Positions 26,758 to 35,488 of a stretch of DNA of 64,000 bases are shown piece after piece. The notes beneath the pieces are model-generated. The model ran no database searches, was not told the DNA's origin, and was given only the letters and a program-made list of their open reading frames with translations. Location of the stretch: NCBI GenBank assembly GCA_963711495.1, contig CAVQEK010000004.1, positions 1,240,001 to 1,304,000 of the forward strand. Direction: 5' to 3'. Position numbers and translations under genes: made by a program. Numbering within the stretch: the first letter of the stretch is position 1; each line of letters opens with the position of its first letter. This DNA is from CAVQEK01 sp963711495. Lineage in GTDB: Bacteria; Bacteroidota; Bacteroidia; Cytophagales; Cyclobacteriaceae.

Positions 26758-28218
26758 ATGACGATGAAAAGGATATATATAATTTTAAGCAAGGTTTTGA
26801 TGGCAATGACTTTGTTGTTGTTGGTGTCATGTCAGGATTTTTTGAAGGAAGAAGTATATACGCAATATGATCCGGCAACTTATTTACAAACCGAAGAAGG
26901 GATTAACAGCGTATTGGTGGCTGCTTACAGCAATATGGTTGTGACTTCAGACATGCGGGAACGCATGTACACCATGAATGAATTCCCGGGGGACATCATG
27001 TGGGAATGGGGAGGAAGTTTTGCTTCTACGGCCATCATCTTTATGAATTTCGACTGGGATTCACAATCAACAGTATTTTCAGGTCGCTGGCAGACATACT
27101 ACCAGAGTATCAGAAATGCCAACTCGTTACTTGATAATATCGATAATGTAACGACCCTTTCTGCCGAGAAAGTGAAACAGTATAAAGCAGAAGCACGGTT
27201 TATACGGGCTGCAGACTACTACTATCTATGGGAATTTTTTGGGCCCGTACCGCTCATCCAAACGGCAACCGAACTGAATTTCGAGCCGGTAAAAGCTACC
27301 GACGAGGAGTTTGACGCTTTTCTGACAACCGAACTCCAGTCGGCGGCTGCCGATTTGCCTGTAACACAGGACTTGTGGGGAAAAGCCACCAAAGGGGCTG
27401 CACTGGCACTGCTTGGTAAATATTACCTGAATTCGCACCAGTGGCAACAAGCTGCCGATGCCTGTAAACAGGTTATGGACCTCAATATTTATCATTTATA
27501 TACCGGCGACATAGTGAATATGTTTTCGGTGCAAAACGAACAAAACGATGAGGTTGTGTTTACCAGTCCGGCTTTAACCACTTTACACGGGAATCTGTAT
27601 ATGGCGCATGCTTTTCCGCCAAATTATCCGATTCAAAGTAACTGGATTAACTATGGTGCTCAGTTTTGTGTTTATAACGATTGGGTTCAAACGTATGATC
27701 CAAATGATAAACGCCTGGGCTGGATGGTTTTTGAATATACCGATGTGAATGGTGTAGACCATGATCTGTTAAATCCTTCAGATGCGGGCAAAGCCGTCCG
27801 TTGTTTTAAATATGTGCCCGATCCTGATGGAGTTTCTCAAAATATGGGCAATGATGTTCCCATGATTCGTTATGCCGAAGTATTGCTCGATCGTTCGGAA
27901 GCATTAAATGAAATCAATGGTCCCAACCAGGAATCGGTAGATTTATTGAATATGATCCGCACCAGGGCCGGTGTTCCAAACTATAGTGTATCCGATTTTG
28001 CCTCCAAAGAAGCTTTTCGGGATGCGATGCTCGATGAAAGAGGTTGGGAATTTGTGGCCGAAGGACAACGCAGAATGGATTTGATACGCCAGGGAAAACT
28101 GATTGAAAGAGCTCAGGCAAGGGGGGCTACCAGCGCCAAAGATTACATGACACGGTTCCCCATTCCTTTGACCGAGATCAATTCAAATCCAAATTTAGAA
28201 CAGAACGAAGGTTATTAA
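26758..28218 (+). CDS. SusD-family glycan-binding lipoprotein, module A
   Basis: A 486-residue SusD/RagB homologue with lipobox LLLVSC-QDFLKEE. The family N-terminal segment (YLQTEEGINSVLVAAYSN), the TPR-like KAEARFIRAADYYYLWEFFGPVP and the C-terminal signature (SEALNEINGPNQES ... LDERGWEFVAEGQRRMDLIR) are all present. It forms the lid of the SusC barrel and binds the glycan outside the cell. It resembles SusD of module C clearly along its length, including the end motif (QNEGY versus QNDGY), so the pairs are paralogous. Starts at 26758 or 26764. Confidence 0.96.
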   Translation: MTMKRIYIILSKVLMAMTLLLLVSCQDFLKEEVYTQYDPATYLQTEEGINSVLVAAYSNMVVTSDMRERMYTMNEFPGDIMWEWGGSFASTAIIFMNFDWDSQSTVFSGRWQTYYQSIRNANSLLDNIDNVTTLSAEKVKQYKAEARFIRAADYYYLWEFFGPVPLIQTATELNFEPVKATDEEFDAFLTTELQSAAADLPVTQDLWGKATKGAALALLGKYYLNSHQWQQAADACKQVMDLNIYHLYTGDIVNMFSVQNEQNDEVVFTSPALTTLHGNLYMAHAFPPNYPIQSNWINYGAQFCVYNDWVQTYDPNDKRLGWMVFEYTDVNGVDHDLLNPSDAGKAVRCFKYVPDPDGVSQNMGNDVPMIRYAEVLLDRSEALNEINGPNQESVDLLNMIRTRAGVPNYSVSDFASKEAFRDAMLDERGWEFVAEGQRRMDLIRQGKLIERAQARGATSAKDYMTRFPIPLTEINSNPNLEQNEGY

Positions 28219-28225
28219 TAATTAC

Positions 28226-28257
28226 AGAGGGCTTTGCAAATTGCAGGGCCCTCTTTT
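28226..28257 (+). terminator. Terminator-like hairpin between susD A and sulfatase
   Basis: AGAGGGC (28226-28232) pairs with GCCCTCT (28248-28254), followed by TTTTA. It lies 8 bp after the susD stop and 12 bp before the sulfatase ATG, so it may reduce transcription into the sulfatase or shield its start. Confidence 0.6.
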
Positions 28258-28268
28258 ATGACGTCATC

Positions 28269-29672
28269 ATGAAAATATCCAGGATCACACTTTTTTTGAT
28301 AGTATTGCTGTCCGCAATGGCATGTTCTAAAAAACAAGCGCCTCAGAAACCAAATATCATCATGCTTCTGGTCGATGATCTCGGCTGGCGGGATGTTGGA
28401 TTTATGGGCAGTAAATTCTATGAAACACCAAATATTGACAATCTGTCCAGGCAAAGTATGGTGTTCACCAATGCCTATGCAGCGTGCGCGGTTTGTTCCC
28501 CCACACGTGCTTCCATTCAGACCGGAAGATATCCTGCACGCATTGGTGTTACTGACTGGATCCGGGCCAGATTTCAGGTGCCGGGAGATACGCTCATTGC
28601 ACCACCGCCGTATCAGGAAAATGGGGACCGCAAATTGAGGACCCCTTCCAATCCTTACTGGATGAACCTCGATGAAGTGACCATCGCGGAGCAATTAAAA
28701 AAATCCGGATATTTCACCTGTCATATTGGAAAATGGCATTTGGGGCCAGATGCATATTATCCGGAGAAACAAGGTTATGACATCAATATTGCGGGATGTG
28801 ATATGGGGCAACCGGTCAATTATTTCGATCCGTATGCCAACAAAAAAGGGGTGCATTTTCCAACATTAAAACCTCGGAAAGAAGGGGAATATCTGGTGGA
28901 CCGGCTGGCTGATGAACTGGTCAATGTGGTCAATCAACACAAAGACAATCCATTTTTCATCAATATGTGCTACTACGCCGTTCATACACCTTTGATGGCC
29001 AAGCCAGATATGATCGATAAATATGAAGCTAAAAATGCTTTGGATGAGCAAGACAATCCGGTGTATGCCTCCATGATAGAAAGTGTGGATGATGCGGTTG
29101 GCAAATTGCTGAATAACCTCAAGAAGAATCATCTCATGGACAATACCTTGATTGTCTTTTTCTCAGACAACGGGGGGTTATTGGGATCCACGAGCAATAA
29201 GCCCCTGCGTTCAGGCAAAGGTTATCCCTATGAAGGCGGGATCCGGGAACCCATGTTCGTTTATTGGAAAGGCAAGATCCAACCAGGAGGTACATGCAAT
29301 GTACCGGTTTCAAGTATTGACTTTCTGCCTACTTTTTGTTCGCTTACCGGAACGCCATTACCCGACAGAGTGTTGGATGGAAAAGATATCAGTCCTTTAT
29401 TCTTTCAAAAGGCCATTGCTCCCCGACCGTTATTTTGGCATTTTCCCCATTACAGAGGCGATGTAGTGCCCTACAGTATAATCAGGGATGGAGATTGGAA
29501 ACTGATAAAAAGATATGAGGGAAAAGAATTTGAACTTTTTGATTTAGCCAATGACCTTGGTGAAACAGACGATCTGTCTGAAAGTAAACCGGAAGTAGTC
29601 GATAGTTTGAACACCAGGCTTGAAAAATGGCTTAAAGACACGGATGCGAAATTGCCGGTTGCCAAGGAGTGA
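28269..29672 (+). CDS. S1-type sulfatase lipoprotein, module A
   Basis: A 467-residue formylglycine-dependent sulfatase. The lipobox is AMAC-SKK (Cys19). Metal ligands lie in VDDLGW (D36, D37), the CxPxR motif is CSPTR with the modifiable C76, and HIGKWHLG and FFSDNGG supply other catalytic and metal residues. The C-terminus (ELFDLANDLGETDDLSES) is the usual sulfatase subdomain. It removes sulfate esters from glycan oligosaccharides. It closely resembles the module B sulfatase at 37099. Activation needs a formylglycine-generating enzyme, none of which is in this window. Confidence 0.95.
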   Translation: MKISRITLFLIVLLSAMACSKKQAPQKPNIIMLLVDDLGWRDVGFMGSKFYETPNIDNLSRQSMVFTNAYAACAVCSPTRASIQTGRYPARIGVTDWIRARFQVPGDTLIAPPPYQENGDRKLRTPSNPYWMNLDEVTIAEQLKKSGYFTCHIGKWHLGPDAYYPEKQGYDINIAGCDMGQPVNYFDPYANKKGVHFPTLKPRKEGEYLVDRLADELVNVVNQHKDNPFFINMCYYAVHTPLMAKPDMIDKYEAKNALDEQDNPVYASMIESVDDAVGKLLNNLKKNHLMDNTLIVFFSDNGGLLGSTSNKPLRSGKGYPYEGGIREPMFVYWKGKIQPGGTCNVPVSSIDFLPTFCSLTGTPLPDRVLDGKDISPLFFQKAIAPRPLFWHFPHYRGDVVPYSIIRDGDWKLIKRYEGKEFELFDLANDLGETDDLSESKPEVVDSLNTRLEKWLKDTDAKLPVAKE

Positions 29673-30073
29673 AATTAAATCGGGAATGATGTAACATGCA
29701 GAACGATATCCGGAAACAGATGAGTTAATAAAGTTGATTTTCATACGGTGATTGTTATGGAGGGGGCGATGCACTTTGGCAGTCACAGTTAGTTCAATCA
29801 GGTGTTCATCTTTCCAGTTCTATCACTAAGGGCATTTCCATTGAAAATGGTGATCTGAAAACCATAAGTTAACATAAAATTTTTTCTGCCAGCTTATGTA
29901 TTTCAACGCTCCTGCATCTCTTATTAATGAATTATAATTTTTTTGTATTTCGATTCTATAAAACAGGAATTATAAGTCGGTTGGTTGATTGAGGACATTG
30001 GCTCAAAAGTTGGCTTTTTATATTTTATATTGCTTACAGTTTCATATATTAATATTTTCAGAATCGGCGGATA
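29673..30073. pseudogene. Intergenic region between modules A and B with possible gene remnant
   Basis: These 401 bp hold two adjacent protein-like fragments in different frames: ERYPETDELIKL from about 29701, and from about 29740 to a stop near 29871 a 44-residue stretch including YGGGDALWQSQLVQSG and ISIENGDLKTIS. A frameshift between them would join them, so this may be the tail of a decayed gene. No family was recognised. The rest is AT-rich; the sigma B promoter should lie here but was not pinned down. Confidence 0.3.
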
Positions 30074-30745
30074 ATGAACCTAAATATCCAAAAGCAGCGT
30101 CCTCAGAGTTTACCCGGTCAGGTAGAATTACCGTCTGAATCAACTATACCTTCAAATTCAAGTTTTTCCAATCAATCGGACCTCGAAATCTGGCGTAGGT
30201 TTAAAAAAGATGACAAGGCGGCATTTATACATATTTACACCAGGTATTTTAATGTCATCTACAATTATGGATTCAAGATGTGCAATGATGAAGAAATCAT
30301 AAAAGATTGCATTCATGATGTATTCGCCCAAATTAATGAATCCAAAAGTCGGTTGTCTGATGTAAGAAACATAAAATTTTATTTACTCAAGTCGTTCAAG
30401 ACCAGGTTTATCCATTATCAAAAAAAAGAAGCCCGATTTGTGAAAAACCAGCGGGGCATCAATGAGGATCACTTTGAATTTTCCCTTTCCATTGAGCAGA
30501 AAATTATCAATAGTCAATTGGATCAGGAGAAAATAAATCGATTGAACAAAGCAATTCAACAATTGCCCATTCGCCAGAGAGAAGTTATTTATTATTTTTT
30601 TTATGAAGAGCTGTCGATCGATGATATCAGGGAATTGATGGAAGTAGGTAACAGGAGGACCATTCAGAATCTCATGTACCGTGCCATTGCTTCTCTGAAA
30701 AAAAGCATTCCATTTCTGTTATTAGGATTTTTCATGACTATTTAG
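30074..30745 (+). CDS. ECF-type sigma-70 factor, module B
   Basis: A 223-residue FecI-like sigma factor with a Ser/Pro/Gln-rich N-terminal extension of about 35 residues before region 2 (DLEIWRRFKKDDKAAFIHIYTRYFNVIYNYG). Region 4 (LPIRQREVIYYFFYEELSIDDIRELMEVGNRRTIQNLMYRAIASLKK) diverges from the other three copies: the recognition helix carries NRRTIQNLM where the others have a TKTVENQM-like sequence, suggesting a different promoter preference. It ends in a hydrophobic stretch (SIPFLLLGFFMTI). The FecR partner starts 90 bp later. Confidence 0.92.
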   Translation: MNLNIQKQRPQSLPGQVELPSESTIPSNSSFSNQSDLEIWRRFKKDDKAAFIHIYTRYFNVIYNYGFKMCNDEEIIKDCIHDVFAQINESKSRLSDVRNIKFYLLKSFKTRFIHYQKKEARFVKNQRGINEDHFEFSLSIEQKIINSQLDQEKINRLNKAIQQLPIRQREVIYYFFYEELSIDDIRELMEVGNRRTIQNLMYRAIASLKKSIPFLLLGFFMTI

Positions 30746-30835
30746 TGGGATCAATGAACTCCGACTGATAAAAAAAGAGTCTGAACCTATGTATTTACAT
30801 TCGTCATGTTCTCTTACTAGTAACAAGACACAGAT

Positions 30836-31903
30836 ATGTCAGGAAAGGAAATTTATATTGAAGATCTGCTGATTGATCAAAATTTTATTCAATGGGTGAA
30901 GCATCCGGATGAAGATCTTGAGATGTTTTGGAGCCATTGGATGTTAGCCCATCCCTCGCGTAAAACGGATGTATTGCTCGCCAAGGAGATTGTTTTACGC
31001 TCGGAATTTCAAAGAAAAGATCCATCCCGGGAGGCATTTGATGAAGTATTGCAGCGATTGGTGCACGACAAAAATTCAATCCGGAAGTTACCTGAAGCCC
31101 GATCGAATACTAAAATGTTAAGATGGCATCTTTTACGGGTGGCAGTTATACTGATCTTTGTGTCTGTCTTTGCCGGGTTCATCATATACTTTAAGACAAA
31201 TTCATCAGCGGTAGTACAGGAGGTCCCTTCAAAATCGTGGATCACCAGGCATAATCAGGCAGGCTTAAAATCGCAAATCCGGTTGCCGGATGGCACTAAG
31301 GTTTGGCTCAATTCAGAAAGCACACTGGAGTATCCCAGTCAATTCGATTCTCTTTCACGAAGTGTCATCCTTTTTGGAGAAGCGTATTTTGAGGTAGAAA
31401 AAGATATCAATCGGCCTTTCACAGTACAGTCCGGAAAAGTATCAACTACAGCACTGGGGACATCATTCAATATTTGCGCTTATCCGGAAGAACAAAAAAC
31501 TTCAATTTCATTGGTATCTGGCAAAATATTGGTCTCACAAACGGCTAGTGAGGCATTTGATCAGCTTATTTTGACACCTGGAGAACAGGCAGTTTATACC
31601 CCTGATAAAACTTCGATCGAAAAAGTTCAATTTAATTTCAATTCTACAATAGGCTGGAAAGACGATGTCCTTGTTTTCGATGAAGCGGATATATCCACCA
31701 TTGTGTCCAGACTGGAACGATGGTATGGCGTGGATTTTAAGCTGCTTGGAAGTCCCGATGAAAATTGGAGGATCAATGGGACATTTAAAAAGCAAAGTCT
31801 GGAGCGGGTACTGGATCGCCTTGCATTTGCCAAGGGATTTACATTTGAAATTGATGGCAAAAATGTCATATTGAAATTTAACCAGCCCAAAAACATTAAT
31901 TGA
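30836..31903 (+). CDS. FecR-like anti-sigma factor, module B
   Basis: The 355-residue protein has a cytoplasmic N-terminus rich in Trp and acidic residues, one transmembrane helix at about 99-119 (LLRVAVILIFVSVFAGFIIYF), a FecR domain (RLPDGTKVWLNSESTLEYP, GEAYFEVEKDINRPF, TALGTSFNICAY) and a C-terminal domain (RLERWYGVDFKLLGS, INGTFKKQSLERVLDRLAF). It should hold sigma B inactive until the STN domain of SusC B signals. It precedes SusC by 148 bp, which contains the conserved pair of stem-loops. Confidence 0.95.
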   Translation: MSGKEIYIEDLLIDQNFIQWVKHPDEDLEMFWSHWMLAHPSRKTDVLLAKEIVLRSEFQRKDPSREAFDEVLQRLVHDKNSIRKLPEARSNTKMLRWHLLRVAVILIFVSVFAGFIIYFKTNSSAVVQEVPSKSWITRHNQAGLKSQIRLPDGTKVWLNSESTLEYPSQFDSLSRSVILFGEAYFEVEKDINRPFTVQSGKVSTTALGTSFNICAYPEEQKTSISLVSGKILVSQTASEAFDQLILTPGEQAVYTPDKTSIEKVQFNFNSTIGWKDDVLVFDEADISTIVSRLERWYGVDFKLLGSPDENWRINGTFKKQSLERVLDRLAFAKGFTFEIDGKNVILKFNQPKNIN

Positions 31904-31937
31904 AATGAATGATCGAATGGATAGTTCGTAAAACGAT

Positions 31938-31966
31938 CAGGCTGTACTCCGTGAGGGTACAGCCTG
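31938..31966 (-). terminator. Stem-loop H1 in susC B leader
   Basis: CAGGCTGTAC (31938-31947) pairs perfectly with GTACAGCCTG (31957-31966). It ends 85 nt before the susC ATG, as in the other modules. Upstream is TAAAACGAT rather than a continuous A-tract, so minus-strand terminator activity is less certain here than in A, C and D. Confidence 0.4.
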
Positions 31967-31974
31967 AAAATGTG

Positions 31975-32014
31975 TTCCATGAACGAAAAGTTTGGCGACA
32001 ATGAGCTCATGGAA
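31975..32014 (+). promoter_or_regulatory. Stem-loop H2 in susC B leader
   Basis: TTCCATGA (31975-31982) pairs with TCATGGAA (32007-32014), eight perfect pairs with a 24-nt loop. It ends 37 nt before the susC start codon. Confidence 0.45.
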
Positions 32015-32051
32015 ATTTGTATGTTTTAATAACTAACAAACACTTAAAATT

Positions 32052-35000
32052 ATGAAAAATAAATTACTCAAAGGCATAATTGTCATGTCAAAGTATGCAT
32101 TTTACACCCTGTTTTTATTGATGCTATGTTTTGGCACCATCCTCGCTTCCGAGACCAGCGCTCAAATGCCCAAAAGTGTACGGGACGTCAAAGTGGATGT
32201 GCAGTTTAATAATGCAACACTGGAGGAAGCATTTCAACAGATTGAACAGAAAACGCCATATCGGTTTATGTATGATATCAATGATCTCAATTCCACGGTA
32301 CGACTTGATTTCAGGGCAAAAAAGATATCGTTATACCAGGTACTGGAAAGACTTTCCAGGGAGGCATTTATTCGGTTTAAGCAAACCAACTTCGATATTG
32401 ATGTTCAGAAAATTTCTCAACATGAAAAAGGTACAACTTCAGTTGAAGTGCTGTTACAAACAATTTCGATAACGGGTACGGTTACTTCAACCGAGGACGG
32501 AGAAGGCCTTCCAGGGGTAAACGTCATAGTGAAGGGAACTTCGCAAGGCACAGTATCTGACGTGGATGGTAATTACAAAATTGATGTGCCCGATGCATCT
32601 TCAATTATTGTTTTCAGTTCAGTGGGTTATCAGAGGGAAGAAGTAACTGTTGGCAACAGAACGGTCATCAACATGGTCTTGTCGCCAGATATCAAAGCCC
32701 TTCAGGAAATTGTGGTGGTGGGTTATGGTGTCACCAAGAAAAAAGACCTTACCGGTTCGGTATCCAGTGTAAAAGGAGAGGAGTTTCAAAATATTCCAAC
32801 TTCACGTATTGACCAGGTGTTGCAAGGACGTGCCCCGGGGGTACAGGTGACGCAAAACAATGGTGCCCCGGGCACGGGAAGTACCATTAGGATCAGAGGA
32901 GGAAATTCCATTCAGGGCGATAATGAACCGCTTTATGTTGTAGATGGTTTTATTGTCGGGACTGATTTTAACCTGAACAACATTAATGTCAATGATATTG
33001 AGTCAATCGATATTTTGAAAGATGCAACCTCGATAGCCATTTACGGAACTAGGGGTGCCAATGGCGTTATTCTGATTACGACTAAAAGCGGAAAAAATCA
33101 AACGCCGGGCAAACCTAAAATTACATTAAATGCATATTCCGGCACCCAAAAGTTAAAAAGCACGATCGACCTGGCAAACGGACCGGAATTGGCCTTTCTT
33201 TCAAATCTTGACGCCGAAAACAGGGGAGCGGCATTGCCATTCCCGGACCTCAATCAGGTTCCCAATACCGATTGGATCGACCAGATCACCCATACAGCGC
33301 CCATGACCAATATCGATGTATCCGTCAGTGGTAATTCGAACAATCAATTCATCAATTACTATGTCTCAGGCAATTATTTTAATCAGGATGGTATTGTACG
33401 CAATTCTGGGATAAAAAAATATATCTTCAGAAGCAACCTCGATATTAAACTGAGTGAGAAATTCTCACTTGGAGTACGTTTAAATATCACCTCTTTGAAG
33501 AAAGAAAATAACAAGGTGAACCTTTCAAACATGTGGATTGATGGGGGATTGACCGCGAAAGCAGTGTACAATGAAGACGGATCATTCACTTCTAAAAATC
33601 CGGTTACCGCGTCAAATCAGAGAAATGCAGAAGCAGATATTGAGTTGCGCACAGATCATGATTTTGTTACCAATATTCTGGGTAATGCCTATATACAATT
33701 CGAGCCATTAAAAGGGCTTATCTTAAAGAGCAGTATTGGGCCACAGATAAATTCCTACAAAAATGATTTTTATTTGCCAGGCATTTTACCCGAGCGAATG
33801 GCAACCTTGTCGGGTGGTTATGCCAGAATTAACAGCAACAACAGTGTAAACATCTTAAATGAAAATACCTTAACATACAATAAGGATTTTGCCGTAAACC
33901 ATCATGTTGATGTTTTAGCCGGTTTTACCTGGCAGACGTATGATGAAGAATCGTATCAGGCGGAAGCTGAAGGATTTACCAATGATGTCGTACTATTCAA
34001 CAACCTCGGGTTGGGAGATCCAACCAGGAATGTTGTTTCTTCCGGTTACAATGGGTATCAATTGGTATCCTGGTTAGGCAGGATGAACTACGGTTTTAAA
34101 GATAAATACTTGCTGACATTGGTCGGTAGGGTAGATGGTTCTTCCCGATTTTCGGGTTCAAACAACCAATATGGATTTTTCCCTTCTGCGGCAGTTGCCT
34201 GGAGGTTGAGTGAAGAACCCTGGATTCAAGATCTGGGTGTTTTTGATAATTTGAAATTAAGGGCGAGTTACGGTTTATCAGGAAGCCAGGCCATCAGTTC
34301 ATACAGGACATTGGCGACCCTGGAATCTGTAAGCATGTTTTTCAATGCGACTGAACAGCCCGGCGTTCGGAATGGCCGGCCTGCCAGTCCGGACTTAAAA
34401 TGGGAAACAACCAAACAATTTGACCTGGGACTGGAGTCCGCCTATTTCAAAGGGCGGCTTTCGGTAGAACTTGATTACTATCACAAGGTTACCGACGATT
34501 TACTCCTGGATGTTGAGATCCCACAGCAAACAGGATTTTCAACTAAACTTCAAAATCTGGGATCCATACAAAACCAGGGGCTTGAATTGCTGATCAACTC
34601 GGTGAATATTGATCACAAGGATTTTTCCTGGGAAACGACTTTATCCCTTGCTGGTAACCGAAGTGAAGTTTTGGATATTGGTCCTTCTGAATACCTGAAT
34701 ATCGCAGGACCTACGAATCAGGGTGGAACAGGAGGAAGATTATATGTTGGGGAGCCGGTACCCGTGTTTGTGGGGGTGGAATATCTCGGTGTTTGGAAAA
34801 GCCAGGAACAGATCGATGCTTCGGGAATACAGAATCAGTTACTTGGGGGGCCACACTTCAAAGACACTGATGGAGATGGTATAATTTCAGAAAGTGATTT
34901 TGAAATATTGGGTTCTCCCGAACCTGAATTTTATGGTGGTATCACCAATAGTTTCAGGTACAAGAATTTTAACCTGGATGTGTTCTTTAATGGGTCTTAT

Positions 35001-35444
35001 GGCAATGAATTGTTTAATAGTGTAACGCAGCAGGCATTTTTCTTCCGCGAAGGCTCAAATTCATACAAAACCCTGCTGAATTATTGGGATCCTGAGACAA
35101 GGCCGAATTCTGATGTACCGGTTCCCGGAACTTCCCTGTCGCTGGCAAATATCAAAAATAACAGCAAGGAAGTAGAAGATGGATCATATTTAAGGTTGAA
35201 AAGTGTACGATTATCGTACGATATTCCGCAACAAATTCTCCAAAATGTTAATTGGTTAAAGAATCTCAGCGTGTATTTCTCCGGAACAAATTTGATCCTC
35301 TGGTCACAAAACAGGCTGTTTGATCCGGAGGTGAGCCGGTATGCCAACAGTGGAAATACCAATGAAGGTGTTCAATTGGGTTTCACGCAGGGTGAGTATC
35401 CGTATGCGCGTACGCTGACTCTTGGTTTAAAAGCAGATTTTTAG
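32052..35444 (+). CDS. SusC-family TonB-dependent glycan transporter with STN domain, module B
   Basis: A 1130-residue SusC homologue. The signal peptide ends near TSAQ. An STN domain (about 45-115, FNNATLEEAFQQIEQKTPYRFMYD) is followed by the carboxypeptidase-D-like domain (about 140-215, GLPGVNVIVKGTSQGTVSD), the plug (LQEIVVVGYGVTKKKDLTG, ESIDILKDATSIAIYG, RGANGVILITTKSG) and the barrel ending ARTLTLGLKADF. Barrel loops differ strongly from SusC A and C, so it probably imports a different oligosaccharide. It is translated just before its SusD partner, whose preferred ATG is 44 nt after the stop. Confidence 0.97.
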   Translation: MKNKLLKGIIVMSKYAFYTLFLLMLCFGTILASETSAQMPKSVRDVKVDVQFNNATLEEAFQQIEQKTPYRFMYDINDLNSTVRLDFRAKKISLYQVLERLSREAFIRFKQTNFDIDVQKISQHEKGTTSVEVLLQTISITGTVTSTEDGEGLPGVNVIVKGTSQGTVSDVDGNYKIDVPDASSIIVFSSVGYQREEVTVGNRTVINMVLSPDIKALQEIVVVGYGVTKKKDLTGSVSSVKGEEFQNIPTSRIDQVLQGRAPGVQVTQNNGAPGTGSTIRIRGGNSIQGDNEPLYVVDGFIVGTDFNLNNINVNDIESIDILKDATSIAIYGTRGANGVILITTKSGKNQTPGKPKITLNAYSGTQKLKSTIDLANGPELAFLSNLDAENRGAALPFPDLNQVPNTDWIDQITHTAPMTNIDVSVSGNSNNQFINYYVSGNYFNQDGIVRNSGIKKYIFRSNLDIKLSEKFSLGVRLNITSLKKENNKVNLSNMWIDGGLTAKAVYNEDGSFTSKNPVTASNQRNAEADIELRTDHDFVTNILGNAYIQFEPLKGLILKSSIGPQINSYKNDFYLPGILPERMATLSGGYARINSNNSVNILNENTLTYNKDFAVNHHVDVLAGFTWQTYDEESYQAEAEGFTNDVVLFNNLGLGDPTRNVVSSGYNGYQLVSWLGRMNYGFKDKYLLTLVGRVDGSSRFSGSNNQYGFFPSAAVAWRLSEEPWIQDLGVFDNLKLRASYGLSGSQAISSYRTLATLESVSMFFNATEQPGVRNGRPASPDLKWETTKQFDLGLESAYFKGRLSVELDYYHKVTDDLLLDVEIPQQTGFSTKLQNLGSIQNQGLELLINSVNIDHKDFSWETTLSLAGNRSEVLDIGPSEYLNIAGPTNQGGTGGRLYVGEPVPVFVGVEYLGVWKSQEQIDASGIQNQLLGGPHFKDTDGDGIISESDFEILGSPEPEFYGGITNSFRYKNFNLDVFFNGSYGNELFNSVTQQAFFFREGSNSYKTLLNYWDPETRPNSDVPVPGTSLSLANIKNNSKEVEDGSYLRLKSVRLSYDIPQQILQNVNWLKNLSVYFSGTNLILWSQNRLFDPEVSRYANSGNTNEGVQLGFTQGEYPYARTLTLGLKADF

Positions 35445-35488
35445 CCATGGCAATGATGAACGGAATATTAATTCAAAAATCTACGAAC

